From Devosia enhydra (GTDB lineage Bacteria; Pseudomonadota; Alphaproteobacteria; Rhizobiales; Devosiaceae): 64,000 bases of DNA. The stretch is taken from the NCBI RefSeq assembly GCF_900119845.1, contig NZ_FPKU01000001.1, forward strand, positions 1,087,528-1,151,527, in the 5' to 3' direction. Shown here piece after piece: positions 19,368 to 28,415 of this stretch. The notes beneath the pieces are model-generated. The model did no database searches and had not been told where the DNA came from. It saw nothing but the letters and a program-made list of their open reading frames with translations. Made by a program: the position numbers and the translations under genes. The first letter of the stretch is position 1, and every line of letters begins with the position of its first letter.

Positions 19368-19444
19368 CGGGGTATAGCTCAGCCTGGTAGAGCACCGGTT
19401 TTGGGAACCGGGGGCCGAGTGTTCGAATCACTCTACCCCGACCA
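19368..19444 (+). tRNA. tRNA-Pro(UGG), CCA encoded
   Basis: 77-nt cloverleaf. The acceptor stem CGGGGTA pairs with TACCCCG and is followed by genomic ACCA. The anticodon stem CCGGT/ACCGG encloses loop TTTGGGA, giving anticodon TGG. The T-loop GTTCGAATC is canonical. Confidence 0.97.
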
Positions 19445-19473
19445 GCGGCGACAGAATTCGGATGTGATTGCAG

Positions 19474-19779
19474 ATGACGGCACGGATCTACAGGCCCGCC
19501 CCCAATGCGATGCAGAGCGGTCGCGGCAAATCGCGCCAATGGGTTCTGGTGCATGAGCAGGCTTCCCCCCGGCAGATCGAGCCGCTGATGGGCTATACCG
19601 GCTCGGGCGATACCACCCAGCAGGTTCGGCTGGCTTTCGACACGCTCGAAGACGCCGAAGCCTACGCCCAGCGCAACGGCATCGCCTACACCGTGCAGCC
19701 GGCCCACCAGAGCGTGCCCAAGCGCGCCAGCTATTCCGACAATTTCCGCTTCGACCGCAAGACGCCCTGGACGCACTGA
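19474..19779 (+). CDS. ETC complex I subunit, NDUFS4-like (18 kDa subunit homologue)
   Basis: 101-residue protein of the NDUFS4 family, an accessory NADH:ubiquinone oxidoreductase subunit kept by alphaproteobacteria and mitochondria. Recognisable elements are TARIYRPAPNAMQSGR, the WVLVHEQ strand, MGYTGSGDTTQQVRLAFDTLEDAEAYAQRNG, and the C-terminal YSDNFRFDRKTPWTH. ATG at 19474 chosen to match the family N-terminus; the TTG two codons upstream is possible. It begins 29 nt after tRNA-Pro, so it may be read from the tRNA promoter. Confidence 0.92.
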   Translation: MTARIYRPAPNAMQSGRGKSRQWVLVHEQASPRQIEPLMGYTGSGDTTQQVRLAFDTLEDAEAYAQRNGIAYTVQPAHQSVPKRASYSDNFRFDRKTPWTH

Positions 19780-19872
19780 GCCGGGAGCCGGCAAGGCCCC
19801 CGCAACACACGTCAGGAGCGGCCTCCCGGCAGCGCCCGTAAGGCCCCGAATCCCTTCACGGCTTGGTCGTGA

Positions 19873-20847
19873 TCAGCCCCTGCGCCCGTCTCCCAAGGCC
19901 ATCGCCAGGGCGGCAATGACGGAAAAGACCGGGGTATGGACCTCCCGCGCTCGGGCGAGCGCGAGTGGGGCGCGGAAGAGGCTGTCGACTTCCAGCATGC
20001 GCCCGGCGCGACGATCCTGAAGCAACGAGGGCTCGCGATCGGGCGCCTGCGCGAGAAGAGCATCGGCGCGGGGCGGCAAATCGCTGAGATCGGCGCCGCA
20101 GGATGCGGCGATGGCGCAGATTTCGGCGATGAGCGCCCGCGACAGGGCGCCGATGGCGGGGTCTTCGCGCACGACGCTGGAGTGCCGCTCGGTGAGAAGG
20201 GCAAGGCTAGACGCCGAGAGATTGAGCACCAGCTTGCGCCAGATTTCCCCAACGATGTCATCGGCTTGCGGCGACTGGATGCCAGTGTCGATGAAGACTT
20301 CGCGCAGGCGCGCAACGCGCTCCGAGGCCCGGCCATCGATCTCCCCGATCACAAGACGGGGCGGGCGCGGCGGATCGGCGTGGATGATACCGGGCGCCAT
20401 CAGACTGTTGGCAGAGGTGACGACGCCGCCCATCGCGCTGCTGCCGATATGCCAGCGCAGCTCTCCTTCAGGATCGAGGAAGCCCAGATCGGGCCATGGT
20501 CCGGCAGGCGACGGGCTGAGCGGCAACCACCACGGAGTGCCGTTCTGCACGAAGATCGCGGGCGCGCCCGGCGCGAGCAGCGCGGCAATGGAGCGGGCTG
20601 CCGCTGGCTGGGCGTAGGCCTTGAGGGTCACCAGCACCGCATCATGGGTGCCGAGGTCCGTAACCGTGTCGGAGACGCGGGGCGCAAAGCGCAGGCGCTC
20701 CTCGCCATAATGGAGAACGATGCCGTTCCGCGCGATAGCCTCGCGCTGCGCCCCGCGCGCCACCACCGCGACGTCATGCCCGGCGAACCCGAGGCGCAGG
20801 GCCAGATGGCTGCCGACGGCGCCGGCCCCAAACACGGCGATACGCAT
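19873..20847 (-). CDS. 2-dehydropantoate 2-reductase family protein (ApbA/PanE-like)
   Basis: 324-residue NADPH-dependent reductase. The N-terminal Rossmann motif is FGAGAVGSHLA, and the C-terminal helical domain has EIWRKLVLNLSASSLALL, where the conserved Lys-Asn catalytic pattern sits. True PanE reduces ketopantoate. Its position as the last gene of a CoA-transferase/PrpD/enolase operon suggests that it reduces another 2-oxo acid. The start overlaps the CoA-transferase stop by one nucleotide (TGATG). Confidence 0.88.
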   Translation of the reverse strand: MRIAVFGAGAVGSHLALRLGFAGHDVAVVARGAQREAIARNGIVLHYGEERLRFAPRVSDTVTDLGTHDAVLVTLKAYAQPAAARSIAALLAPGAPAIFVQNGTPWWLPLSPSPAGPWPDLGFLDPEGELRWHIGSSAMGGVVTSANSLMAPGIIHADPPRPPRLVIGEIDGRASERVARLREVFIDTGIQSPQADDIVGEIWRKLVLNLSASSLALLTERHSSVVREDPAIGALSRALIAEICAIAASCGADLSDLPPRADALLAQAPDREPSLLQDRRAGRMLEVDSLFRAPLALARAREVHTPVFSVIAALAMALGDGRRG

Positions 20848-21965
20848 CAGGTGGTGCTGCCGGAGGGAGTCGTGAGCCCGAGTTCTGCAAGGATTTCCGC
20901 GGTGTGCTCGCCGAGCCGGGGCACGGGGCCGCGCGCGGTGCGGGTCGCGCCGGGGACGAGGAAGCCGCTGCCGATAACGGGCATCGGGCCCGCCTCGCTC
21001 TCGACATGGCTGATAAGGCCGCGACCTTCCATGTGCGCGCTGCCCGCGGTCTCGGCCATGGTCCGGGTGGCGCCGGCCGGAATGCCGGCAGCGACCAGCA
21101 TCTCCTCCCATTCGATGGCATCGCGTGAGGCAAGCCGCGCCTCGATGGCAGCGACGAATTCATCGGCGTGGGCATCGCGGGCCGACGCGGTAGAAAAGCG
21201 GGGATCAGCGAGAATCTCGGGCGCCCCGATGATACCGCAGAACGTCTCGAGCCAGCGCGGATTGAGCGCGGCCACAAAGATGCGCCGATCGCGAGCGCGG
21301 TAGCGGCCCATGGTGGCCCGCCGGCCATGCGAGGATGGGCCGCCGAGCAGGGATGCGGTAACGTTGCCCGAGGCCAGCACCAGCGCCGCATCGAGCATCG
21401 AGACATCGAGCCGCTGCCCGCGCCCGTCGCGCCCGCGCGCGATGAGCGCGGCGAGAATGCCGGAAAAGGCGACATAGCCGGTGAAGGGATCGAGCATGCC
21501 GATGCCGAGATCAAGACCATCCTCGTCGCCCAGATAGCTGTCGCCCAGGCCCGAGACGGCCTGCACCGACCATTCGATGGCCGGCATGGCGCGCATCGGC
21601 CCCTCCTGCCCGTATCCGCTGATGGAGCAGGAGATGAGGCGCGGGTAGCGGGCGTGGAGGTCATCCCAGTCGAGCCCCAGCTTGGCGGCGGCGCCGGGCT
21701 TGAAGTTTTCGACCACGATATCGGCCGTGTCGATCAGCCGGGCGAGAGCCTCGCGGCAGAATTCGGACTTGAGATCGAGCACCACCGAACGCTTGCCGGC
21801 GTTCACCGCGCCGAAGCGGCCATGCGGCCGGGGGCGGAAATCATCGCCGGCGGGCGGCTCGATCTTGATGATGTCGGCGCCCAGAAGCGACAGATGGTGC
21901 GTGCAGAAGGGACCCGCGAGCGCGTGGGTAAGGTCGATGACGCGCACACCCTCCAGCGCCATCAT
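20847..21965 (-). CDS. Family III CoA-transferase (CaiB/BaiF)
   Basis: 372 residues. The family opening is intact: LEGVRVIDLTHALAGPFCTHHLSLLGADIIKIEPPAGDD, then NAGKRSVVLDLK and ENFKPG. The catalytic Asp region appears as GIGMLDPFTGYVA. Such enzymes move CoA between acyl-CoAs and carboxylates such as formate/oxalate, succinate/itaconate or citramalate. In this operon it likely activates the carboxylate made by the PrpD- and enolase-type enzymes. It overlaps the upstream PrpD gene by 4 nt (ATGA). Confidence 0.92.
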   Translation of the reverse strand: MMALEGVRVIDLTHALAGPFCTHHLSLLGADIIKIEPPAGDDFRPRPHGRFGAVNAGKRSVVLDLKSEFCREALARLIDTADIVVENFKPGAAAKLGLDWDDLHARYPRLISCSISGYGQEGPMRAMPAIEWSVQAVSGLGDSYLGDEDGLDLGIGMLDPFTGYVAFSGILAALIARGRDGRGQRLDVSMLDAALVLASGNVTASLLGGPSSHGRRATMGRYRARDRRIFVAALNPRWLETFCGIIGAPEILADPRFSTASARDAHADEFVAAIEARLASRDAIEWEEMLVAAGIPAGATRTMAETAGSAHMEGRGLISHVESEAGPMPVIGSGFLVPGATRTARGPVPRLGEHTAEILAELGLTTPSGSTT

Positions 21966-23383
21966 GGCAGCGACCTCTGGCTGGCGACCTCATGCAGTTC
22001 GGGACGCGCGAGGGCGGATGCGAGGGGGGAGAGGGTTGAAAGGCTGTCGATCTCCATCACAAGGTCGAGCAGCCGCTCGGCTCCGGCTTCGCCGATGGCG
22101 GGGCGGGCCAGCCGGCGGAACTTGGCGACGACGGCCTCGGGGGCAATCTCGTTGCCCGGGCCGCCGGGGCGCTGGGCATTGTAGACGGTGCGGGTGGTGC
22201 CATCGCGCAACCGCGCCACGAGCCGCGAGGCATGGCGCAGGCCGAGCCCGCCGCTCTCGATATGGGGATCGACGGCAAACTGCACCCGCTCGGTGAGGGC
22301 CAGGATGGCCGGATCGGCGAGGCGGTCGGGCGCGAACTGCTCGACAAAGGCATCGCCGTCAAGCAGCGCGACGGCGGCGGCGTACCTGCCATTCATCTGG
22401 GCGGCGACGACATCGTTGGGGCGATAGCGCCATCCGACATTAGAGACCGCGATGCTGCCCATATGCACCTCGAGCGTCTCGAGCGCATCAGCAGTGACAC
22501 CGCTGGCACGCAGCTGGCGCACGCCTTCCACCACCGTTTGCGCGCTGGCGCAGGTCGAATAGATCTTGAAGCCAACGCCGCCGGAGAGCCAGGTCTCGCC
22601 GAGATCGGCCAGCAGCGCACCGCGATCGCCATCGCAGCCCATGGTGGCGAGCAGCCCGCCGAACGGCTCTTCGATTGCTGTGCGGGCGCCGGTAAAGCCA
22701 CGCCGGGCGAGCAGCCCGGCCGTGACCCCCGCCGAGGCAGCGTGGCCGGCGTGGAAACGCTTGGCCATCCCACCCGTCCGGGCAGCGTAGAGCCCCGAGG
22801 CCTGCGTGGCGCCGAGCGCCAGCGTTGCGGTCGCCGCATCGGCATCGAGCCCGAGCAGCCGGGCAGCAGAGGCTGCGGCGGCGACGGCGCCGAGCGTGCC
22901 CGTGGGGTGGAAGCCGCTGAGCCCATGGCCGCGACCGGCGGCGACGCCCAGCCGGATGCCGGTCTCATAGCCGGCGGCAAGGGCTGTGAGCAGCTCCGCG
23001 CCGGTGGCGCCGGTCATTTCGCCCAGCGCGAGGGCAGCGGGCACGGTCACCGAGCCGGGATGGATCTGGCCGCTCAGATGCACATCGTCGAGCTCGAAGC
23101 CGTGCACCGCGGTGCCATTGGCGAGCGCGGCTGCAACCGCCCCCGATGTCTCGCCGAAGCCCCAGAGCCGGCAATCGCCCTGAGCGCTCTCACTGGCCAC
23201 GCTTGCAGTGATGCGCCCCCAGGGCTGAAGCGCACCGAACAGCCCGCAGCCCAGCGTATCGAGGAGGCAGAGCTTGAGATGGTCGCGAATGACGGATGGG
23301 ACATCGCCCGCATCAAGCTCGGCGATCCATGACCCGAGAGCGGCGGTGATCGGCGGGCCGGCGGGCGCGGCATCCGCCCTCAT
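21962..23383 (-). CDS. MmgE/PrpD family protein
   Basis: 473 residues, cytosolic. The family pattern is clear: LLDTLGCGLFGALQPWG, ALANGTAVHGFELDDVH, SGFHPTGTLGAVAAAASAARLLGLD, and AARTGGMAKRFHAGHAA. Characterised members include 2-methylcitrate dehydratase, cis-aconitate decarboxylase and iminodisuccinate epimerase, so it probably acts on a tri- or dicarboxylic acid. It is coupled by 4-nt overlaps to the enolase gene above and the CoA-transferase below. A second PrpD homologue lies at 29427-30818 in the facing operon. Confidence 0.92.
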   Translation of the reverse strand: MRADAAPAGPPITAALGSWIAELDAGDVPSVIRDHLKLCLLDTLGCGLFGALQPWGRITASVASESAQGDCRLWGFGETSGAVAAALANGTAVHGFELDDVHLSGQIHPGSVTVPAALALGEMTGATGAELLTALAAGYETGIRLGVAAGRGHGLSGFHPTGTLGAVAAAASAARLLGLDADAATATLALGATQASGLYAARTGGMAKRFHAGHAASAGVTAGLLARRGFTGARTAIEEPFGGLLATMGCDGDRGALLADLGETWLSGGVGFKIYSTCASAQTVVEGVRQLRASGVTADALETLEVHMGSIAVSNVGWRYRPNDVVAAQMNGRYAAAVALLDGDAFVEQFAPDRLADPAILALTERVQFAVDPHIESGGLGLRHASRLVARLRDGTTRTVYNAQRPGGPGNEIAPEAVVAKFRRLARPAIGEAGAERLLDLVMEIDSLSTLSPLASALARPELHEVASQRSLP

Positions 23384-24552
23384 TTGACCACCTCGTGCAG
23401 CAGGGTGAGCTTCTCGATGGCCTTTTCGTCGGGCACCACCCCCAGGCCGGGCCGCTCGCTGGGGCTGACATGGCCATCTTCGAGGATATAGGTGGGCTCG
23501 GGCACGAGCGGATCGGGCCCGCCGACCCCGAGGCCGAACAGGAATTCGCCGGCCGGCATGACGCGGACGGGCGGCAGGCTGGCGTGGAAATGGATGCCGG
23601 CAGCGGCTTCGAGCTGGGAGAATGCGGCAAGCCCGCCGACATTGACGAGGATGTCTGCCGCCTCGGCGATGGCCGCCACCTTCATCGCCTTGCGGATGCC
23701 GCCGACCTTGTAGAGCTTGATGCAGAACACATCGACCGCCTGACGTCTGGCGAGTTCGAGTGCGTCGTCGAGCGTCATCAGGCTTTCATCGGCCATGATC
23801 GGCACACCGCGCGCGGCGGCGCGAATGCGCGCCAGCCCGTCGAAATTGTCGCGCGCCACGGGCTGTTCAAGATAATCGAGGCGATCCTCGGACAGGCGCT
23901 CCAGCACCTGGATCGATTCGGCGACCGTCCAGCCGGTATTGGGGTCGATGCCGATGGTGACATCCTCGCCCAACGCTTGGCGCACCGCCTTGAAGTTGGC
24001 GATATCCTGTCGGTAGCCATCGGGATGGCCGGCCTTGAGGCAGAGGGTGCGCACGCCGAATTCCTCGACGGCGCGGCGGCATTCGGCGATCATGCCATCC
24101 GGCGTTGGCGCGAGGCTCACCGACCATTCGAGCGGAATGCGATCGTAGCAGCGCCCGCCGATCAGGCGGAAGACAGGCAGCTCGACGGCCTTGCCCATGG
24201 CATCATGCAGGGCGTGATCGATGGCGGCACGCGCCTGCACATTTCCGGGCAGCGCGTTGTCGAACGCGGCAATGATTGCCTCACCGTCATAAATGCTGCG
24301 GCCGATGAGGCGCGGCGCGTAGATATCGCGGATGGCGGCCACCATCCCTGCCCCGGTATCGGGCAGGAAATGGCTCGGCGCGATGGGCCTTATCTGGCCG
24401 TAACCAACGACGCCTTCGGCATGGATCTTGACCATCACCGGCTTGCCCAGAAACGTGCCGCGCGCGCCGGTATCGTAGGGCCCGCTCGATCCCAGACGCT
24501 GCAGCCGCGTCGTCAGGTCGGTCACCAGGATCTCGACACGCTCGATTTTCAT
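23380..24552 (-). CDS. Enolase-superfamily enzyme, muconate-lactonizing (MLE) subgroup
   Basis: 390-residue metal-dependent enzyme that abstracts a proton alpha to a carboxylate. Metal ligands sit in GIDPN (Asp), YLEQP (Glu) and MADES (Asp). The general bases are a Lys in LCLKAGH and a Lys in FCIKLYKVGG, which puts it in the MLE rather than the mandelate racemase His/Asp subgroup. The first Lys of the usual KxK pair is a Cys. It is first in the minus-strand operon, facing iclR across 130 nt. The exact substrate is unknown. Confidence 0.9.
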   Translation of the reverse strand: MKIERVEILVTDLTTRLQRLGSSGPYDTGARGTFLGKPVMVKIHAEGVVGYGQIRPIAPSHFLPDTGAGMVAAIRDIYAPRLIGRSIYDGEAIIAAFDNALPGNVQARAAIDHALHDAMGKAVELPVFRLIGGRCYDRIPLEWSVSLAPTPDGMIAECRRAVEEFGVRTLCLKAGHPDGYRQDIANFKAVRQALGEDVTIGIDPNTGWTVAESIQVLERLSEDRLDYLEQPVARDNFDGLARIRAAARGVPIMADESLMTLDDALELARRQAVDVFCIKLYKVGGIRKAMKVAAIAEAADILVNVGGLAAFSQLEAAAGIHFHASLPPVRVMPAGEFLFGLGVGGPDPLVPEPTYILEDGHVSPSERPGLGVVPDEKAIEKLTLLHEVVK

Positions 24553-24645
24553 GGCCGCTCCAGACTTAAAGGCTTCAACACCAGCGATCGACTGTTTCCG
24601 CCGATTGACAGGGTTGTAGGTATCTTCTAGCTGTTTGTCTACAGG

Positions 24646-24662
24646 ATGAAATCTACTTTCAT
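24646..24662. promoter_or_regulatory. Putative IclR-type operator in divergent promoter
   Basis: Perfect inverted repeat ATGAAA-tctac-TTTCAT, with a further ATGAAA at 24665-24670. The 6-5-6 shape resembles IclR-family operators. It lies 21 nt before the iclR start and about 95 nt before the enolase-gene start, so it could repress the regulator and control the catabolic operon. A second weaker repeat, TGTAG (24615-24619) and CTACA (24639-24643), lies beside it. Confidence 0.55.
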
Positions 24663-24682
24663 TAGATGAAAAGGACGATCTG

Positions 24683-25501
24683 ATGAGCGACAGCAGGCGC
24701 CCCGCTTCCGAAGATGGCGAGCCGCGCGGCTATCGCGTCAACGTGCTCGATCGCGCCATCGCCGTCCTCAAGACCTTCACTCTTGCAGAACCCAGCCTGA
24801 CCCTGAGCGAGATCGCGCAGCGCGCCGATCTGCATGTCAGCACCTGCCTCAGGCTGCTCTCCACCCTGCGCCACCACGGGCTGGTATCGCGCAGCGAGGA
24901 GGATGGGCGCTACCGGCTGGGCTACGAGGTTCTGGCGATCGCCGAGATCGCTCGTTCGGGCAGCGGTCTCGTCGATTGGGCCATGCCGGTGATGCGCGAG
25001 CTGGCCGATCAGTTTGATGAAACGGTGGTGATCAGCGCCCGGGTGGGCGACTACCGCATCGACCTCGACCAGATCATCGGCCAGCAATCGGTACGCCGGG
25101 TGATCGCGCTGGGCGAACGCAAGCCGCTCTACGCCGGCGCCGCGAGCCGGGTGCTGCTCTCGGGCTTCACCGATGCCCAGCTCGATGCCTATCTGGAGCG
25201 CGTGACGCTGCGCAAGCTCGCCGATCAGACGATCACCGACCCCGATACGCTCCGCCGGGTCATCGCCGATGTCCGGCGCGATGGCTATGCCGAAAGCGTG
25301 CAGGAACAATCCGATGCCGGCGGCGCCGGCGTTTCCGCCGCCATCTTCGGGGCGCGCAACGAGATCGTGGGCGTCATCGGCGTCTCGGTCCCGCAATTCC
25401 GCTTCACCCCGTCGCTGAGGGCCCAGCTGATACCGGCAGTGCTCAGCGGCGCGGCACGGATTTCACGCGTCATCGGCGGAACGGGGCGGAAAACCGCCTG
25501 A
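24683..25501 (+). CDS. IclR-family transcriptional regulator
   Basis: 272 residues. An N-terminal winged helix (residues about 18-80) contains LSEIAQRADLHVSTCLRLLSTL and GRYRLGYEVL. The C-terminal IclR effector domain contains GERKPLYAGAASRVLLSG and the typical YAESVQEQSDAGGAGVSAAIF. IclR proteins sense carboxylic or aromatic acids. It lies between a catabolic operon (minus) and a NitT/TauT uptake operon (plus), so it is the natural local regulator of both. Confidence 0.93.
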   Translation: MSDSRRPASEDGEPRGYRVNVLDRAIAVLKTFTLAEPSLTLSEIAQRADLHVSTCLRLLSTLRHHGLVSRSEEDGRYRLGYEVLAIAEIARSGSGLVDWAMPVMRELADQFDETVVISARVGDYRIDLDQIIGQQSVRRVIALGERKPLYAGAASRVLLSGFTDAQLDAYLERVTLRKLADQTITDPDTLRRVIADVRRDGYAESVQEQSDAGGAGVSAAIFGARNEIVGVIGVSVPQFRFTPSLRAQLIPAVLSGAARISRVIGGTGRKTA

Positions 25502-25555
25502 CCCAGTCGACCCCGCGCCAGCCGCGGAGCCAGAAGAGTTTGCAGGGAGGAACCA

Positions 25556-26401
25556 ATGCAGACGGCACACCAGGGGGGCGGCCCTGCCCCCACCGCGCCT
25601 GCGGTGATCCGGGCTCGGGGCATCGATCATTATTACGAAGGCCAGACCGGCTGGATCCATGCCCTAAGCCATCTCGACCTCGACATCCCGCGCGAGGAAT
25701 TCCTCTGCATCATCGGCCCGTCCGGCTGCGGCAAGAGCACGTTTCTCAAGATCGTTGCCGGCCTCGTCGAGCCCAGCGCCGGCGAGATCCTGCTCGATGG
25801 CAAGAAAATCACCGGGCCCGGCCCCGATCGCGGCATCGTCTTTCAGGAGCCGGCGCTGTTTGCCTGGCGCACGGTGATCGGCAATGTCGAATTCGGCCTG
25901 CAGATGCAGAAGATGCCCAAGGCGCAGGCGCGTGAGCGGGCCCAGCAGGTGCTCGACATCGTCGGGCTCGGGCATGTGACCAATCTCTACCCCTACCAGC
26001 TGTCGGGCGGCATGCGGCACCGCGTGGCCGTGGCGCGGGCCTGGGCGCTGACCAGCGCCAAGCTGCTCCTGATGGACGAGCCGTTCTCGGCCATCGACGC
26101 CATCAACCGCATGACCTTGCAGGACTACCTCATCGACACCTGGATGAAGGAAAAGCGCACGGTTCTCTACGTCACCCACGATATCGACGAGGCGGTCTAC
26201 CTGGCCGACCGCATCCTTTTGATGCGGCCGTCGCCCGGTCGGATCGGGCGCTATTTCCATGTCGACATGGAGCGCCCGCGCGACCGAAACAGCGCCGAAT
26301 TCGCTGCGCTCAAGGCCGAGATCACCGAGGAAATGCACAAGTCGGCCGATGACGGCTACGAGAGCGACGACGCCTCGGCCCATGCGGGAGTGGCAGCATG
26401 A
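25556..26401 (+). CDS. NitT/TauT-type ABC transporter ATP-binding protein
   Basis: 281 residues. Walker A GPSGCGKST, Q-loop VFQEPALFAWRTV, signature LSGGMRHRVAVARAW, Walker B LLLMDEPFSAID and H-loop THDIDEAVYLADR identify the SsuB/TauB/NrtD branch. It carries a C-terminal tail of about 40 residues after the NBD. A 4-nt overlap couples it to the permease. With the two binding proteins it forms a carboxylate/sulfonate-type importer whose ligand is presumably the substrate of the neighbouring enzymes. Confidence 0.93.
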   Translation: MQTAHQGGGPAPTAPAVIRARGIDHYYEGQTGWIHALSHLDLDIPREEFLCIIGPSGCGKSTFLKIVAGLVEPSAGEILLDGKKITGPGPDRGIVFQEPALFAWRTVIGNVEFGLQMQKMPKAQARERAQQVLDIVGLGHVTNLYPYQLSGGMRHRVAVARAWALTSAKLLLMDEPFSAIDAINRMTLQDYLIDTWMKEKRTVLYVTHDIDEAVYLADRILLMRPSPGRIGRYFHVDMERPRDRNSAEFAALKAEITEEMHKSADDGYESDDASAHAGVAA

Positions 26402-27306
26402 CCTACGAGAACACCGCGGCCAAATCGCTGCTCGAGGGCAGCGCCATTCCCCCCCGCACCCGGCCGGCAGCGCGCACTTCCGAGGATTTTGCCCGGCACG
26501 AGCGCGACAAGAAGCGCAAGCTGGCGTTGCGCCGGGTCTTACGCGGCGCCATAGGCATCGGCGGGCTGCTCGTGCTCTGGCACGTCATGTCGGTGGCCTA
26601 TAACCTGCAGCTGATCCTGCCTCCACCGATGGCGGTGCTGCAGCGCGTCTTCGGCATGCTGACGCTTGACGATACGCGCTGGCTCTATGGGCCCAATGTC
26701 TATGTGCACCTGGCGCAGAGCTTCCAGCGCGCCATGATCGGCTTCGGCCTCGCCGCGATCCTCGGCATTCCGCTGGGGCTGCTCGTCGGGCGCATCGCCA
26801 TCGTGCGCGAATTCCTGCAACCGATCATCAAGGCCTTCTACCCCGTGCCGGGCATCGCCTGGATCCCGCTTGCCATCCTCTGGTTCGGGCTCTCCGATAC
26901 CGCCGTGATCTTCGTGGTGTTCATGACGGCGTTCTTCCCGCTCTATTTCAGCGCGGAAGCCGGCGCCCGGCAGATCAGCCCGATCCTAATCGATGCCGGC
27001 CGCTGCTTTGGCGCCAACGGATTGACGCTGTTCTACCGCGTCATCCTGCCGGCGACCGTGCCGTTCATCACCACCGGGCTGCGCATCGGTCTCGGCGGCG
27101 CTTGGCGCATGATCGTGGCGGGGGAAATGCTCGCCTCTTCGGCCGGTATCGGCTTCATGCTGATGGAAGCCCGCTTCCAGTTCCGCGCCGTGGACCTGAT
27201 GACCGCGATGATCCTGATCTCGATCGTGGGCTACCTCACCGAACTGCTCATCGTGCGGCTGGTGGAAAAACGCACCACCGAAAAATGGGAAGTCAAATCG
27301 GCCTGA
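26398..27306 (+). CDS. NitT/TauT-type ABC transporter permease
   Basis: 302-residue inner-membrane protein of the SsuC/TauC class, with about six helices after a charged cytosolic N-terminus of about 45 residues. The EAA-type loop lies in the segment ILIDAGRCFGANGLTLFYRVILPATVPFITTGLR. Conserved FYPVPGIAWIPLAILWFG precedes it. Coupled to the ATPase gene by overlap and followed 53 nt later by the first binding protein. Confidence 0.93.
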   Translation: MTYENTAAKSLLEGSAIPPRTRPAARTSEDFARHERDKKRKLALRRVLRGAIGIGGLLVLWHVMSVAYNLQLILPPPMAVLQRVFGMLTLDDTRWLYGPNVYVHLAQSFQRAMIGFGLAAILGIPLGLLVGRIAIVREFLQPIIKAFYPVPGIAWIPLAILWFGLSDTAVIFVVFMTAFFPLYFSAEAGARQISPILIDAGRCFGANGLTLFYRVILPATVPFITTGLRIGLGGAWRMIVAGEMLASSAGIGFMLMEARFQFRAVDLMTAMILISIVGYLTELLIVRLVEKRTTEKWEVKSA

Positions 27307-27359
27307 TGCTCCGGGGAGGGAGCATGGGGCCAGGGCCTTCGGGCCAAGGGAGGACCACA

Positions 27360-28352
27360 ATGAAAGCACTGAAAACCATCGCTGCCGCGCTGGCGATCGT
27401 GGGTCTTTCTAACGCGGCCGGGATGGCGCAGGACAAGCTGCCGGTGCGGATCGGCTGGCTCAAGGCGAGCCTGACCACCATCGCCCAGGCAATCGCCGAG
27501 GAAGAGCAGCTCTACGACGCCAACGGGCTGGCCCCGACGATCACCGCCATCCAGTCGGGCGGCAATGCGACGGGCATCGAGGCGCTGCTGCGCGGCGATT
27601 TCGACGTCTATTTCGGCGCCATGTCCGAGCTGGCCCGGCTCAACGGGGTCGCGCTCGAACAGGGTGGACAGCCGCCGCTGGCGGCAGTGGCGATCGGTAC
27701 GCCGGGCGCCACCCACCTCGTGGTCGGCAATGACGTGCCTTTTGAGACCGTCGAGGACCTGCGCGGGTTGACGCTGGGCGTAAGCTCGCTGGGCTCGATC
27801 CATCTCGTGATGTTCCGGCATTATCTCGCAAGCCAGGGGCTGACGACCGACGCGCTGGGGCTGACACTTCTTCGCGTCGGGGCCAGCGACATGCCTCCGG
27901 CACTCCTCACCAATCAGATCGACGGCTTCCTGCACTCCCAGCCCACGCCGAGCGTCGCCGAGGCGCGCGGGGCCGGCAAGGTGGCGCTGGCGCCCCAGGA
28001 CATGGGCGAAGTCGGGCTCTCCCCGACCTCGGCCATCATGGTCAGGCGCGACTGGGCGGCGGCCAACCCGGAGACGGTGACGCGCGTCATCGCCACCTTC
28101 CGGCAGGCCAGCGAGATGTTCGGCACCCTGCCCGAGGATCGGCTGGTGGCCATCGCGCAGGCGGCGATCGGCTCGGAGGACGACCTGATCCGGCGCGCCA
28201 TGACCTCGGTCAACCCACGGCTCGTGGACGATTTCGAGGCCGGGGCCGATATCTACTGGCGCACCGAGATCAGCGCCATGAAGGAGCGCGGCGAGCTCAT
28301 CGAGAGCTTCGAGCGTGAGCATATGTTCGACTTTTCTTACGCCGACCGCTGA
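27360..28352 (+). CDS. NitT/TauT-type substrate-binding protein 1
   Basis: 330 residues with a signal peptide (MKALKTIAAALAIVGLSNAA, cleavage near GMAQ). The fold of SsuA/NrtA-like proteins is seen in VRIGWLKASLTTIAQAIAEEEQLYDANGL, FETVEDLRGLTLGVSSLGS and QIDGFLHSQPTPS. It closely resembles the next gene, so the pair arose by tandem duplication. ATG follows AAGGGAGG. Possibly each copy binds a different member of a family of carboxylates. Confidence 0.92.
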   Translation: MKALKTIAAALAIVGLSNAAGMAQDKLPVRIGWLKASLTTIAQAIAEEEQLYDANGLAPTITAIQSGGNATGIEALLRGDFDVYFGAMSELARLNGVALEQGGQPPLAAVAIGTPGATHLVVGNDVPFETVEDLRGLTLGVSSLGSIHLVMFRHYLASQGLTTDALGLTLLRVGASDMPPALLTNQIDGFLHSQPTPSVAEARGAGKVALAPQDMGEVGLSPTSAIMVRRDWAAANPETVTRVIATFRQASEMFGTLPEDRLVAIAQAAIGSEDDLIRRAMTSVNPRLVDDFEAGADIYWRTEISAMKERGELIESFEREHMFDFSYADR

Positions 28353-28368
28353 GGGGCGATCGGAACAA

Positions 28369-28389
28369 GGCCCCGGCAGCGCCGGGGCC
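28369..28389 (+). other. Intercistronic hairpin between tandem binding-protein genes
   Basis: Perfect 9-bp stem GGCCCCGGC (28369-28377) / GCCGGGGCC (28381-28389) with a 3-nt loop, 16 nt after the first stop and not followed by a T-run. Likely protects upstream mRNA or partly attenuates the operon. Confidence 0.6.
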
Positions 28390-28415
28390 GCACTGTTTCC
28401 TGGAGGAGGAACATC

